A DNA stretch of 64,000 bases from SB21 sp964415295 (GTDB taxonomy: Bacteria; CLD3; SB21), in the NCBI GenBank assembly GCA_964415295.1, contig CAYPYN010000005.1, forward strand, positions 62,001 through 126,000, read 5' to 3'. Made by a program: the position numbers and the translations under genes. Numbering within the stretch: position 1 is the stretch's first letter; every line of letters begins with the position of its first letter. This document shows positions 8,718 through 16,852 of the stretch, in pieces. The notes beneath the pieces are model-generated. The model did no database searches, was not told the origin of the DNA, and saw nothing but the letters and a program-made list of their open reading frames with translations.

Positions 8718-9388
8718 GCTTTCTTTACAGAGACCGACACGTCGGTTCTCGTATCCAATTCTGCTCTGAGATTATCACCCACCTGTACTGGGCCTACGCC
8801 TTTTGGCGTTCCGGTATAAATGACATCCCCGCGGCATAGCGTAAAAAATCCCGACAAGTAGGCTATGATATCTCCGACTTTGAAGATCATGTTGGATGTA
8901 TGACCTTCCTGTCTGGTCTTGTCGTTGATCGTAAGTTTCAGGGACAGGTTCTGCGGATCTGCGATCTCTTCTTTCAGTATGATGTCCGATAAAGCGGCCG
9001 AGGTATCAAATCCCTTCGCGATCGTCCACGGACGGCCTTTTTTCTTTGCTTCGGACTGCATATCCCTCAGAGTCATATCCAGCCCCACGCCGTAACCCAG
9101 AATATATTCTCCCGCATTCTCAGCCCGGATGTGTTTGCCCTCTTTGCCGATAACGACTATCAGCTCGATCTCATGGTGCATCTCGCCCGGAACGTCGGGA
9201 AAAAGTATAGATCCGCCGTTGTGAATGATCGCTGAAGGCGGTTTCATGAAAATGACGGGCTCTTTGGGGAGTTCGAGCGGTTTGCCCGGATTCATTTCCG
9301 CTATATGATCGGAATAATTGGCGCCGACGCAGAAGATTTTAGACACCGGGATCTTCTCTTGAGACCGTTTGACCATGATGTAAGACAT
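8714..9388 (-). CDS. Fumarylacetoacetate hydrolase (FAH) family protein
   Basis: 224-residue single-domain FAH-family protein, the size of acylpyruvase FAHD1 / 2-hydroxyhepta-2,4-dienedioate isomerase-type enzymes that hydrolyse or decarboxylate 3-acylpyruvates and 2-oxo-acids from aromatic catabolism. Metal-binding residues are visible in HHEIEL (the ExE motif) and in GYGVGLDMTLRD. The substrate loop reads KGFDTSA and the C-terminal block YTGTPKGVGPVQ is typical. The start at 9388 has GGAG about seven bases upstream. It is the last gene of the marR-dioxygenase-pirin-FAH operon, which fits a role in handling ring-cleavage products; the exact substrate is not known. Confidence 0.9.
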   Translation of the reverse strand: MSYIMVKRSQEKIPVSKIFCVGANYSDHIAEMNPGKPLELPKEPVIFMKPPSAIIHNGGSILFPDVPGEMHHEIELIVVIGKEGKHIRAENAGEYILGYGVGLDMTLRDMQSEAKKKGRPWTIAKGFDTSAALSDIILKEEIADPQNLSLKLTINDKTRQEGHTSNMIFKVGDIIAYLSGFFTLCRGDVIYTGTPKGVGPVQVGDNLRAELDTRTDVSVSVKKA

Positions 9389-9467
9389 AAGAAACTCCGT
9401 GGTTGCATGAATAAATCAATCCGCCTGTAATGTACATAATTTCCCGAAACCATCAACCCGGTATTTT

Positions 9468-10178
9468 TCAGTTCATAGGAACATCGATGATCAGGATTTC
9501 AGATGGTGATAAGGTCTCAATTTCCGCTGTATCCGTATCGATGAGGCCTATCGCGTCGCGCCGCTCCAACATTTCGCCGCATATTTTGATCCGGCCCTCT
9601 ATGACAAACAAATAAACGCCGTTGCTTTGGCGGCGGATCGTATATTCCGCTTTCCGGCCGGCATCAAAACGTCCCAAACTGAAATACGCATCCTGATTGA
9701 TCCACAACGCCTCGTCTTTTTTTTCGGGCGAGACCACCGTCAGAAACTTGTTTTGTCTTTCATCCACCGAAAACGTTTTTTGTTCATATCGAGGCGTTAT
9801 GTTCTTCTCTTTCGGAAAGACCCATATCTGGAGGAAATGCACCGGTTCTGTTTCGGAATGATTATATTCCGAATGGGCAATGCCGGATCCGGCCGACATG
9901 ATCTGCACATCGCCGGCTTGGATGACCTGACGATGACCGGTACTGTCGCGGTGCGCCAGCGCGCCTTTGAGAGGAATAGAAACGATCTCCATGTTGTGAT
10001 GCGGATGGGTACCGAAACCCATACCGGCTTCCACCTTATCATCATTCAGTACCCGCAAATGTCCAAATTGGACCCTTTCCGGATCGTAATATTCCGCAAA
10101 ACTAAAGGTGTGACGGCTTTTGAGCCATCCATGATCGGCGGCCCCGCGTGAATCGGATCTGTGAATAATCTTTGTCAA
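9468..10178 (-). CDS. Pirin-family protein (YhhW-like, possible quercetinase)
   Basis: 236-residue pirin, a bicupin fold. The N-terminal cupin carries the metal-binding HPHHNMEI, preceded by GFGTH and followed by the conserved LKGALAHRDSTGH. Some bacterial pirins have quercetin 2,3-dioxygenase activity and others act as regulators or redox sensors. The start is a TTG at 10178 with AAAGGA about six bases upstream, the same leader design as the dioxygenase gene next to it. It sits between the VOC dioxygenase-like gene (20 bases away) and the FAH gene. With the MarR regulator upstream this suggests a function in metabolising or detoxifying catechols, quinones or flavonoid-like phenolics. Confidence 0.9.
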   Translation of the reverse strand: MTKIIHRSDSRGAADHGWLKSRHTFSFAEYYDPERVQFGHLRVLNDDKVEAGMGFGTHPHHNMEIVSIPLKGALAHRDSTGHRQVIQAGDVQIMSAGSGIAHSEYNHSETEPVHFLQIWVFPKEKNITPRYEQKTFSVDERQNKFLTVVSPEKKDEALWINQDAYFSLGRFDAGRKAEYTIRRQSNGVYLFVIEGRIKICGEMLERRDAIGLIDTDTAEIETLSPSEILIIDVPMN

Positions 10179-10197
10179 TCGTGTCCTTTCTTTAAAA

Positions 10198-11070
10198 TCA
10201 GTTAACTACTAGTTCGATCTTTATACGGTCCTCATCTTCTACAAACATACGTCCTCCCGATCGTTGCACCAGATAGCGCGGCTCCAGTCTTTGCGCAAGA
10301 TCTTGAAGGCCTGTCTCGTTTGGAATGGTCAGAGCAAAAGCTGCAAGACCCGGTTCGTCTTCCTTGGGCGGCCGCGCCCCGCGGCTGGACCAGATGTTGG
10401 CGCCAATATGGTGGTGATAACCTCCGGCGGATAGAAAGAGCGCACCGGGAAAGTCGTCCTGCATCACATCCATTCCCAAGGCTTGTCCGTAAAAATTGCC
10501 CGCTTTAGCAAGTTCAGATACCTTAAGATGAATATGACCGATATCGCTTCCCGGATGAAGTCCTTTCCACTCCTCATGCTGAGGGTTTACATCAGCTACG
10601 AGTCCGTCGAGATCCAAAGGTTCGGTGACCATCGCCAGCCGCCCGTTTTCATAAGGCCACTCGTTGGGTGGACGGTCATAATAGATCTCTACGCCGTTCC
10701 CTTCCGGATCGGCCATATACAATGCTTCGCTGACGCCGTGATCCGCAAAACCATGAAAAGGATATCGTTTCCCATTTAGTCTCAGGAACATTTTTGCAAG
10801 TTCCTTCCGGTCGGGTAACCGGATCGCCAGATGGAAAAGCCCCGTAGTAAACGAGGACGACACTTCTCCGTGTGCGGTCTCACTCAGTATTATGTGCGGC
10901 GGCCGATCCCCTTTGGCCGACAAATAGACCGTCGATCCCTCACGTCCGGTTTCATGAAATCCGAGAAGGTCGCTGTAAAACCTAAGTTCCTTGTCCAGAT
11001 CATTAACACGAAGATGAACGTAGCCGATCTTCGTGCCGGACGGTAATTTATGTGCCGACAGGCTTTTCAA
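10198..11070 (-). CDS. VOC-family ring-cleaving dioxygenase (CatE/MhqE-like)
   Basis: Two-module vicinal-oxygen-chelate protein resembling Bacillus CatE / MhqO-type extradiol dioxygenases. The iron ligands are visible as His in GYVHLRV (first module), His in GHIHLKV (second module) and the final Glu in KIELVV. The substrate block GYHHHIGANIW is characteristic of this group. The frame is open from 11091, but I prefer TTG at 11070, which has AAAGGA five bases upstream; the ATG at 11091 lacks a ribosome site. The protein is then 290 residues. It is preceded by a 19-bp element at 11142-11160 that matches the one upstream of marR, so repression by that regulator is likely. Confidence 0.88.
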   Translation of the reverse strand: MKSLSAHKLPSGTKIGYVHLRVNDLDKELRFYSDLLGFHETGREGSTVYLSAKGDRPPHIILSETAHGEVSSSFTTGLFHLAIRLPDRKELAKMFLRLNGKRYPFHGFADHGVSEALYMADPEGNGVEIYYDRPPNEWPYENGRLAMVTEPLDLDGLVADVNPQHEEWKGLHPGSDIGHIHLKVSELAKAGNFYGQALGMDVMQDDFPGALFLSAGGYHHHIGANIWSSRGARPPKEDEPGLAAFALTIPNETGLQDLAQRLEPRYLVQRSGGRMFVEDEDRIKIELVVN

Positions 11071-11141
11071 TGTTGTCCTTTCTTGAACCATGCGCTCGAT
11101 CGTTCCTGTTTGGAAATGCCGCGCACAAAAGCGATGGTAAA

Positions 11142-11160
11142 TATTTTGAATTTGAAATAT
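11142..11160. promoter_or_regulatory. Operator-like element ahead of the dioxygenase gene
   Basis: TATTTTGAATTTGAAATAT, an imperfect inverted repeat. It matches 17 of 19 positions of the element at 11649-11667 upstream of marR. On the minus strand it lies directly downstream of a TTGTAC hexamer (11168-11163), where a -10 region would fall. It is a candidate binding site of the adjacent MarR protein. Confidence 0.6.
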
Positions 11161-11174
11161 AAGTACAAAAAATT

Positions 11175-11633
11175 TTAAGCGCCTTTCTGCAGAGCCAGTC
11201 CGAGCTTCCTTAGAAGGCGCGAGAGTTCTTCCTGTTCGCTCCTGGTCAATACGCCGGCCAACCGGGTGATATGCGCGGCATGAAGAACAAAGATATCGTC
11301 AAAGAGTTTTTTGCCTTTTTTGGATAAATGTACCCGGATCGTGCGGCGGTCCTCCGAACTTCGGATCCGCTCGACCAGCGATTCTTTTTCCAGATTGTCG
11401 ATCACCACGGTCATATTGCCGCCGCTTACCAGCATCTTCCGGCACAATTCGCCTGTGGTGAGAGGGCCTAAATGACCCAGGCATTCAAGCACGCCGAATT
11501 GAGGCTCGGTTAATCCGAAAGTACGGATATTCTCGAGACTTCGGCGGCTGAAGGTCTCATAAGCCCTGGCCAGCTTTACCCAAAGACCTAAAGCCAGGTC
11601 GCTCTCTCTTCCGTATTTTCTGGTCGTTCGCAC
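11175..11633 (-). CDS. MarR-family transcriptional regulator
   Basis: 152-residue winged-helix regulator. The core is visible as LTTGELCRKMLVSGGNMTVVIDNLEKESLVER (helices 2-4, with the recognition helix around GGNMTVVIDNLE) followed by the wing IRSSEDRRTIRVHLSKKGKKLF. Helices 1 and 5-6 form the dimer interface. The start is GTG at 11633, with no clear ribosome site and a very short leader. It leads the operon of dioxygenase, pirin and FAH-family genes. In Bacillus the similar MarR protein MhqR controls dioxygenases in response to quinones, so the same logic is likely here. The matching elements at 11649-11667 and 11142-11160 suggest that it represses its own gene and the enzymes. Confidence 0.92.
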   Translation of the reverse strand: MRTTRKYGRESDLALGLWVKLARAYETFSRRSLENIRTFGLTEPQFGVLECLGHLGPLTTGELCRKMLVSGGNMTVVIDNLEKESLVERIRSSEDRRTIRVHLSKKGKKLFDDIFVLHAAHITRLAGVLTRSEQEELSRLLRKLGLALQKGA

Positions 11634-11648
11634 AACGAAGCGGGTTAT

Positions 11649-11667
11649 TATTTTGAATTCGTAATAT
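11649..11667. promoter_or_regulatory. Operator-like element ahead of marR
   Basis: TATTTTGAATTCGTAATAT, centred on the palindrome GAATTC. It lies between the -10 region and the GTG start of marR, a repressing position, and is the twin of the element at 11142-11160. Confidence 0.62.
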
Positions 11668-11670
11668 CAT

Positions 11671-11698
11671 AATTTAAAACAATAAACCGTTTTGTCAA
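11671..11698 (-). promoter_or_regulatory. Promoter of the marR operon
   Basis: On the minus strand a perfect TTGACA (11698-11693), 16 bases, then TAAATT (11676-11671). The operator at 11649-11667 begins four bases downstream, so it would cover the transcription start. Confidence 0.55.
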
Positions 11699-11729
11699 GA
11701 ACTATTTTTTCGAATTTTTGTGCGAAAGA

Positions 11730-11758
11730 TTGATTGCCATAACGGAAGAGGTTATATT
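11730..11758 (+). promoter_or_regulatory. Promoter of the deformylase-M1-DUF1028 operon
   Basis: TTGATT at 11730-11735, 17 bases, TATATT at 11753-11758. The next plus-strand start is at 11784, leaving a leader of roughly 20 bases. Confidence 0.6.
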
Positions 11759-11783
11759 TTTTCAGAAATAACCATCCGATTTT

Positions 11784-12296
11784 ATGCCCGTCAGAGATAT
11801 TTTACTTTTGGGCCACCCGAAACTCTATGAAGTATGCGAACCGGTCCGGCACGAGGAGTGGCCATCCGTCCGTTCCGTTGTGGCCGATCTCCACGACACC
11901 CTGATGGACTTCCGGTCACGTTATAAGGCAGGCCGTGCCATAGCAGCCCCTCAGATCGGCATCATGAAGCGCCTGGTATACATGCACATCGACCGGCCGG
12001 TGGTCTTCATCAATCCGGAACTGGATCAGAAGAGTTTGGACATGTTCGAGATTTGGGACGATTGCATGAGTTTTCCCGACCTTTTCGTTCGTGTGAAGCG
12101 CCACAAGAGATGCCGTATCATTTACACAGACGAATCGTGGCAACGCCGGGAGATGCTTCTGGAAGATGCTCTGTCCGAACTGCTTCAGCATGAAGTGGAT
12201 CATCTTGACGGCATTCTCGCCGTAGCCCGTGCTATTGATAATCAATCTTTCGCTCTTCGAAGTCAGAAACAACATCTCAAAGGAAACATGATATGA
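11784..12296 (+). CDS. def: Peptide deformylase, divergent motif 2
   Basis: 170-residue iron/zinc hydrolase that removes the formyl group from N-terminal formyl-methionine on new proteins. Motif 1 is visible as GRAIAAPQIG, near the GxGxAAPQxG consensus. In motif 2 the usual EGCLS is replaced by DDCMS, keeping the metal-ligand Cys at about residue 94. Motif 3 is HEVDH with ligands His136 and His140 and catalytic Glu137. All catalytic residues are therefore present. The DDCMSF form marks a side branch of the family, and a canonical deformylase with fmt may lie elsewhere in the genome. It overlaps the following M1 peptidase by four bases (ATGA), so a coupled deformylase/aminopeptidase expression unit is possible. 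Confidence 0.87.
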   Translation: MPVRDILLLGHPKLYEVCEPVRHEEWPSVRSVVADLHDTLMDFRSRYKAGRAIAAPQIGIMKRLVYMHIDRPVVFINPELDQKSLDMFEIWDDCMSFPDLFVRVKRHKRCRIIYTDESWQRREMLLEDALSELLQHEVDHLDGILAVARAIDNQSFALRSQKQHLKGNMI

Positions 12297-13969
12297 GTTT
12301 AAGACTATGTTTTCTCCTCGCATTTCTTACACTTGCAGCAAATCATTCCTGGACGCAAAGAAGTCTTGGCGCGCGGCCAACCGATACCGGAGGAACCTTG
12401 ATACCGGAACAGGCGTGCTACGATGTCAAATGGTATGACCTTAACATTCAGGTTTTCCCCGAAACGCAGTCCATCCAAAGCAAACTGACCCTTCATGCCG
12501 CCATGGTTCAGCCTTCCGAATACGTGGTTCTGGATCTCGATACTTTGTTAACCGTTGATTCGGTCAATCTCGTCTCTGCGCCCGCTTCAATTACATTTAT
12601 CCGGCGCAGCTGGAAATTATGGATCGCATTGGGTAAAACTTATCAGCCCGGAATGACCGTAACTTTGGAGATCAGTTACAAAGGTAAACCGCGAACGGCC
12701 ATACGTCCTCCATGGGTCGGCGGCTTTGTCTGGTCCAAAACATCGGACGGCCAGCCGTGGATAGGCGTCGCCTGTCAGAACGACGGCGCGGACGTTTGGT
12801 GGCCGTGCAAAGACCATCCGTCGGACGAACCCGATTCGGTTCGAATTCACGTAACCGTTCCTCAATCCCTCGTCTGTGCTTCCAACGGCCGATCGCGCGG
12901 CATTACTAAAAATGCCGACGGCACGCAGACATTCCACTGGTTTGTTTCCACTCCGATCAACAATTACGGCTTGTCTATCAATATCGCGCCGTATAAGACC
13001 ATTGAAGCCGATTACACAAGCATATCTGGGGATGTTATTCCGGTTACTTATTGGGTGTTGCCGGAAAACTATGACAAAGGAAAGATTTTGTTCACACAGA
13101 TACTGGAACATCTGCGTTTTCACGAGGAACTCCTGGGCCCCTACCCATTCCGAGCGGATAAATACGGCGTAGCCGAGACGCCTTATTTGGGTATGGAACA
13201 TCAGACAGTTATCGCCTATGGAAACAACTACAAGAACAACGATTGGGGATTCGACTTTTTGCATCATCACGAACTCTCCCACGAATGGTGGGGCAATCTT
13301 GTGACCGCTGTCGATTGGACGGATATATGGCTGCACGAAGGTTTCGGCGCATACATGCAGCAGCTGTACATCGAGAAACTTCATGGCGCGAAGGCTTATC
13401 ATCAATCCATGTCCGTTTCCCGTCCGAAAATACGAAATGCCAAAGCCGTTGCCGAGCGCCGCGCCCGCAGTCTTGCAGAAAGTTATCTCGTGGCGCCGGA
13501 TTACACGGAGAGCGATGGCGACAACTACAACAAGGGTACATGGATCCTGCAGTCGCTCCGGTACCTTATCGGCGATAAGAATTTCATGACCTCCCTGCGC
13601 CGAATGACCTATCCCGATCCGGCATCCGAAAAGATCACCGACGGACGACAGTGCCGATTTGCTTCTACTGACGATTATCTCGCAATTGTGGAATCTATTT
13701 CGGGCACAGATCTGGATTGGTTTTTTGAAGTCTATCTGCGTCAGCCCGCTCTTCCGAAACTGATCGCGAAAACCGAAAAGAACAAATTGTCCCTTATATG
13801 GGAAACGCCGAACGGCCTGCCTTTCCCGATGCCGGTAACCGTTCAGATAGGAAAGCAGATGCGTCGAATAGATATGGCCAACGGCCGCGCGGAGATCGAC
13901 ATCCCTCGAGGCATTAAACCGGTCATTGATCCGGAACAATGGTTGTTAATGGATGTAGTCAATCAATAA
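12293..13969 (+). CDS. M1-family metallopeptidase, secreted
   Basis: 558-residue exported zinc peptidase of the M1 family. A signal peptide precedes a beta-rich N-terminal domain. The catalytic centre is HELSHEWWGN with ligands His326 and His330, and the third ligand Glu349 lies in WLHEGFGAY, giving the expected 18-residue gap. A PPWVGGFVWSKT segment near residue 140 precedes the substrate region; a clear GxMEN exopeptidase motif is replaced by LGMEHQT (about residues 301-307). The loss of Asn in GxMEN makes aminopeptidase specificity uncertain. It follows the deformylase with a 4-base overlap and is followed by the DUF1028 protein with an 18-base gap. Confidence 0.92.
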   Translation: MSLRLCFLLAFLTLAANHSWTQRSLGARPTDTGGTLIPEQACYDVKWYDLNIQVFPETQSIQSKLTLHAAMVQPSEYVVLDLDTLLTVDSVNLVSAPASITFIRRSWKLWIALGKTYQPGMTVTLEISYKGKPRTAIRPPWVGGFVWSKTSDGQPWIGVACQNDGADVWWPCKDHPSDEPDSVRIHVTVPQSLVCASNGRSRGITKNADGTQTFHWFVSTPINNYGLSINIAPYKTIEADYTSISGDVIPVTYWVLPENYDKGKILFTQILEHLRFHEELLGPYPFRADKYGVAETPYLGMEHQTVIAYGNNYKNNDWGFDFLHHHELSHEWWGNLVTAVDWTDIWLHEGFGAYMQQLYIEKLHGAKAYHQSMSVSRPKIRNAKAVAERRARSLAESYLVAPDYTESDGDNYNKGTWILQSLRYLIGDKNFMTSLRRMTYPDPASEKITDGRQCRFASTDDYLAIVESISGTDLDWFFEVYLRQPALPKLIAKTEKNKLSLIWETPNGLPFPMPVTVQIGKQMRRIDMANGRAEIDIPRGIKPVIDPEQWLLMDVVNQ

Positions 13970-13986
13970 TTTTGAAGGAGTAAGAT

Positions 13987-14973
13987 ATGAAGAAGATCAT
14001 TGGGATTCTGCTGCTGCTCGTTGTGGCCATCGAAGAAAGTCCCGCTCAGATCGATCCGGAAGGCCGGCTCGTTCACACCTACTCCATCGTAGCGCGGGAT
14101 CCGCAGACCGGTGAAATGGGCGTAGCTGTTCAATCCAATTGGTTCTCCGTAGGCTCGCTCGTTTCCTGGGCCGAGGCCGGCGTGGGCGCCATTGCCACGC
14201 AGTCATTTGTCAATGTTTCGTTCGGCCCGCGCGGACTGGAACTTCTGAGATCCGGCAAAACGGCGCAGGAGGTTCTGAAAGAACTGATCGATGCGGACGA
14301 AGGACGGGACGTTCGCCAGTTGGCCATAGTGGATGCCAAAGGGAATGTCGCGGCACACACCGGAAAAAAATGCATACCCGCCGCGGGCCATTTCGTTGGA
14401 GACAACTTCTCCGTTGAAGCCAATCTGATGCTGAATGACAAAGTCTGGCCGGCGATGGCAAAAGCCTTTCAGGAGTCCACGGGCCCATTGGCAGAAAGAA
14501 TGGTAACGGCGCTCGAAGCCGCGCAATCCGTCGGCGGAGATATCCGCGGAAAGCAGTCCGCCGCGATTCTCGTTGTCCGAGCACAGCCCACCGGCAGGAT
14601 ATGGGAGGACCGGGTCATTGATCTCAGAATCGAGGACCACGCGGAGCCCGTCAAGGAGATCCGCCGATTGCTCAAACTTTATCGCGCATATGAATTCATG
14701 AACAAAGGCGATTACGCGGTTGAGAAAAACGATATGAAAAGCGCGATGGAATTCTATGGCAACGCCGAGAAAATGTTTCCGGAAAACCTGGAAATGAAAT
14801 ACTGGCATGCCGTTGCGCTGGCTAATAATGGACGCTTGGAAGAATCCCTTCCGATCTTTAAGAAGATATTCAAAGCCGATCCTAACTGGGCCCTTTTGAC
14901 AGAGCGTTTACCCGCGGTTGGACAACTAACGGTGAGAAAAGAAGAACTGGAAAAGATTCTTGCGCAGAAGTGA
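13987..14973 (+). CDS. DUF1028 protein with C-terminal TPR-like region, secreted
   Basis: 328 residues. A signal peptide (IIGILLLLVVAIEESPAQ) is followed by a DUF1028 domain (about residues 25-225). Its hallmarks are THTYSIVARDPQTGEMGVAVQS, the run AGVGAIATQSFVN and FGPRGLELLRSG. DUF1028 has an Ntn-hydrolase-like fold of unproven activity. Residues about 235-325 form two or three TPR-like helix pairs (YEFMNKGDYAVEKNDMKSAM; KYWHAVALANNGRLEESLP). Ribosome site AAGGAG seven bases ahead of the ATG. The gene ends the deformylase-M1 operon, so an exported peptide- or amide-processing role is possible but unproven. It ends only three bases from the convergent gene at 14977. Confidence 0.85.
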   Translation: MKKIIGILLLLVVAIEESPAQIDPEGRLVHTYSIVARDPQTGEMGVAVQSNWFSVGSLVSWAEAGVGAIATQSFVNVSFGPRGLELLRSGKTAQEVLKELIDADEGRDVRQLAIVDAKGNVAAHTGKKCIPAAGHFVGDNFSVEANLMLNDKVWPAMAKAFQESTGPLAERMVTALEAAQSVGGDIRGKQSAAILVVRAQPTGRIWEDRVIDLRIEDHAEPVKEIRRLLKLYRAYEFMNKGDYAVEKNDMKSAMEFYGNAEKMFPENLEMKYWHAVALANNGRLEESLPIFKKIFKADPNWALLTERLPAVGQLTVRKEELEKILAQK

Positions 14974-14976
14974 TCA

Positions 14977-15474
14977 TTACTTTGATTTCCCAATCCCTTC
15001 GACGATCTGTTTGGCAATCCGGATATTCTCATCATCGGTTAGCGGATCGTGCCAGAATAAGATATACGCGGAATAATTGAGATCGCTGACCGGGTCGATA
15101 AATCCGAGCGCCACAAAGAAAAGATCGCTCCCGTCCTGTTGTCCGGCGCCGATCATCTCGTAGCCTTCGAATCCGTCCAGATCGATCTTGTCGCGGAATG
15201 TGATCTCCACACTATCGGCATTGAGCTGTTCTAAAGCTCTTGCGGCCACTTGTTCCGCCGTCAGCGTCGAATCCCTCCACGGCCGGATCGCAAAACTGAA
15301 CCCTTTGCTTTCGGCCACGTACATTTCAGATGAACTCTCAATGATCACAAAATTTTCCGGAAGCATGAAATCAATGCCATAAGCCGGCCATGTGAGCTGA
15401 TTCCACCCCGATTGGGCGAATAAGAGACAGGGAAAAAATACCAATCCAAAACCCAAAATTATTTTTCTTATCAT
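14977..15474 (-). CDS. Secreted protein of unknown function
   Basis: 165 residues with a clear signal peptide (MIRKIILGFGLVFFPCLLFAQ, cleavage after FAQ). The mature part has an alternating alpha/beta pattern, starting WPAYGIDFMLPENFVI, which resembles small PsbP/MOG1-like folds found after signal peptides, but I do not recognise a named family. Single-gene unit on the minus strand, tail to tail with the DUF1028 gene. The start has AAAGG about nine bases upstream. Confidence 0.7.
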   Translation of the reverse strand: MIRKIILGFGLVFFPCLLFAQSGWNQLTWPAYGIDFMLPENFVIIESSSEMYVAESKGFSFAIRPWRDSTLTAEQVAARALEQLNADSVEITFRDKIDLDGFEGYEMIGAGQQDGSDLFFVALGFIDPVSDLNYSAYILFWHDPLTDDENIRIAKQIVEGIGKSK

Positions 15475-15510
15475 ATAACCGCCTTTAATTAATACTGTGC
15501 ATCGGCCATC

Positions 15511-15599
15511 GTTTGAACCGTGTTTTTTTTGATTACAAAAGAACTGTTTAATGATCTAATGGCACAATGGTTAAATGAATTAATTGTAACGGTTCAAAC
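15511..15599. repeat. Perfect 11-bp inverted repeat, widely spaced
   Basis: GTTTGAACCGT at 15511-15521 and its exact reverse complement at 15589-15599, separated by 67 AT-rich bases. The right arm includes the stop codon of the flavoprotein gene (15594-15596). The loop is too long for a simple terminator, though a run of eight T follows the left arm. Meaning unknown. Confidence 0.5.
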
Positions 15600-16769
15600 A
15601 TACTGTCCAGCCGTAAATCCCGAAGACCAGGCCCATTGAAAATTATGTCCGCCCAGGTGGCCCGTCACATCCGTACACTCTCCTATGAAATAAAGTCCTT
15701 TGATCTTCCTGCACTCCATAGTTTTAGACGACAGCTCCTGCGTATCAATTCCTCCGCAGGTCACCTCCGCTTTATCGTACCCTTCGGTTCCTTCCGGCAT
15801 AACGACCCAGCGATGTATGGTCTCCGAAATCGTTTTCATTTCTTTTTCAGTATATTGGCAAACGGGCTTGATCTGAAAATATGTCGCGCAGAATTTTTCG
15901 CAGAATCTTTTCGGCAGGAACTGCATAAGGAAGTTGTCGAGACGCACTCGGCTCTGCGCGTGTTCTTTCAGAACAGGGAACAGCGGCTTATCCGGCATAA
16001 GATCGATTTCCAGTGGATGTCCCTCCCGCCAGTAGGAAGAGATCTGCAATACCGCCGGTCCGCTCAATCCTCGATGCGTGAATAGCATATTTTCGCGGAA
16101 AGAGATCCCGTCATACCGTATTCGAACATCGACCGAGACGCCGCTGATATCGCCAAAAACCGATAGAAAAGTCTTATCACACGTTAATGGAACAAGGCCC
16201 GGACGTGGAGGAACGACTCCGATTCCAAACTTCTCAGCCGTTCTGAAGGCCATATCCCCGGCGCCCATTTTGGGTATCGACAGACCGCCCGTGGCGATCA
16301 CGAGCGACTCGGCCGCGAATAGTCCTTTGTTGGTACCGATGTGAAACTCCTCCGATCTTTCGATCTTAGAGGTCTCACAGTTAAGAAATATCTCTGCGCC
16401 GGCTTCCGCACGTTCCTTTTGAAGCAGGGCGAGGATGTCGCGGGCAGAACGGTCGCAGAAGAGTTGACCGTCCTGCTTTTCGTGATACGGAATCCCGTGT
16501 TTTCTTACCAGACGAATGAAATCTTCCGGAGTAAATCTGGCAAGCGCCGATTTACAGAAATGCGGATTCTCCGACAGGAAATTTCCCGGTCCGCTGTGAA
16601 GATTCGTAAAATTACATCGTCCTCCTCCGGAGATCAGGATCTTTTTTCCGGGTTTTTCTGCTCTATCAATGACGAGAACACGCCGTCCGCGGCGGCCGGC
16701 CTCGATCGCACACATCATGCCCGCGGCTCCCGCGCCTATCACGATCACGTCTTTTTTGATGAAGGCCAT
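15594..16769 (-). CDS. BaiN/HI0933 (YhiN-like) family flavoprotein
   Basis: 391-residue FAD-binding oxidoreductase-like protein of the HI0933 / YhiN family (also called BaiN-like). The N-terminal dinucleotide-binding fold reads VIGAGAAGMMCAIEAGRRG with the ribose-binding acid in LVIDRAEKPGKK. The family signature SGGGRCNFTN is present, as is the C-terminal FIGECTDVTGHLGGHNFQWAWSSG that closes the FAD site. Family members are mostly of unknown physiological role; one was proposed to act in bile acid dehydroxylation, which should not be transferred here. Single gene, divergent from the PhoD-like gene. Confidence 0.92.
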   Translation of the reverse strand: MAFIKKDVIVIGAGAAGMMCAIEAGRRGRRVLVIDRAEKPGKKILISGGGRCNFTNLHSGPGNFLSENPHFCKSALARFTPEDFIRLVRKHGIPYHEKQDGQLFCDRSARDILALLQKERAEAGAEIFLNCETSKIERSEEFHIGTNKGLFAAESLVIATGGLSIPKMGAGDMAFRTAEKFGIGVVPPRPGLVPLTCDKTFLSVFGDISGVSVDVRIRYDGISFRENMLFTHRGLSGPAVLQISSYWREGHPLEIDLMPDKPLFPVLKEHAQSRVRLDNFLMQFLPKRFCEKFCATYFQIKPVCQYTEKEMKTISETIHRWVVMPEGTEGYDKAEVTCGGIDTQELSSKTMECRKIKGLYFIGECTDVTGHLGGHNFQWAWSSGFTAGQYV

Positions 16770-16852
16770 CGGAAAAGTGTTTGAAATAAACGGTCTAATA
16801 AAGTAGATTGAACAAGGCGTAGTGAATATGTTACTTTTTTTGGTCTGAATCT

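Noticed and set aside
12617..13939. 440-codon minus-strand open frame
   Set aside because: Antisense of the second M1 peptidase with its intact HELSH motif; the long open frame reflects codon bias.
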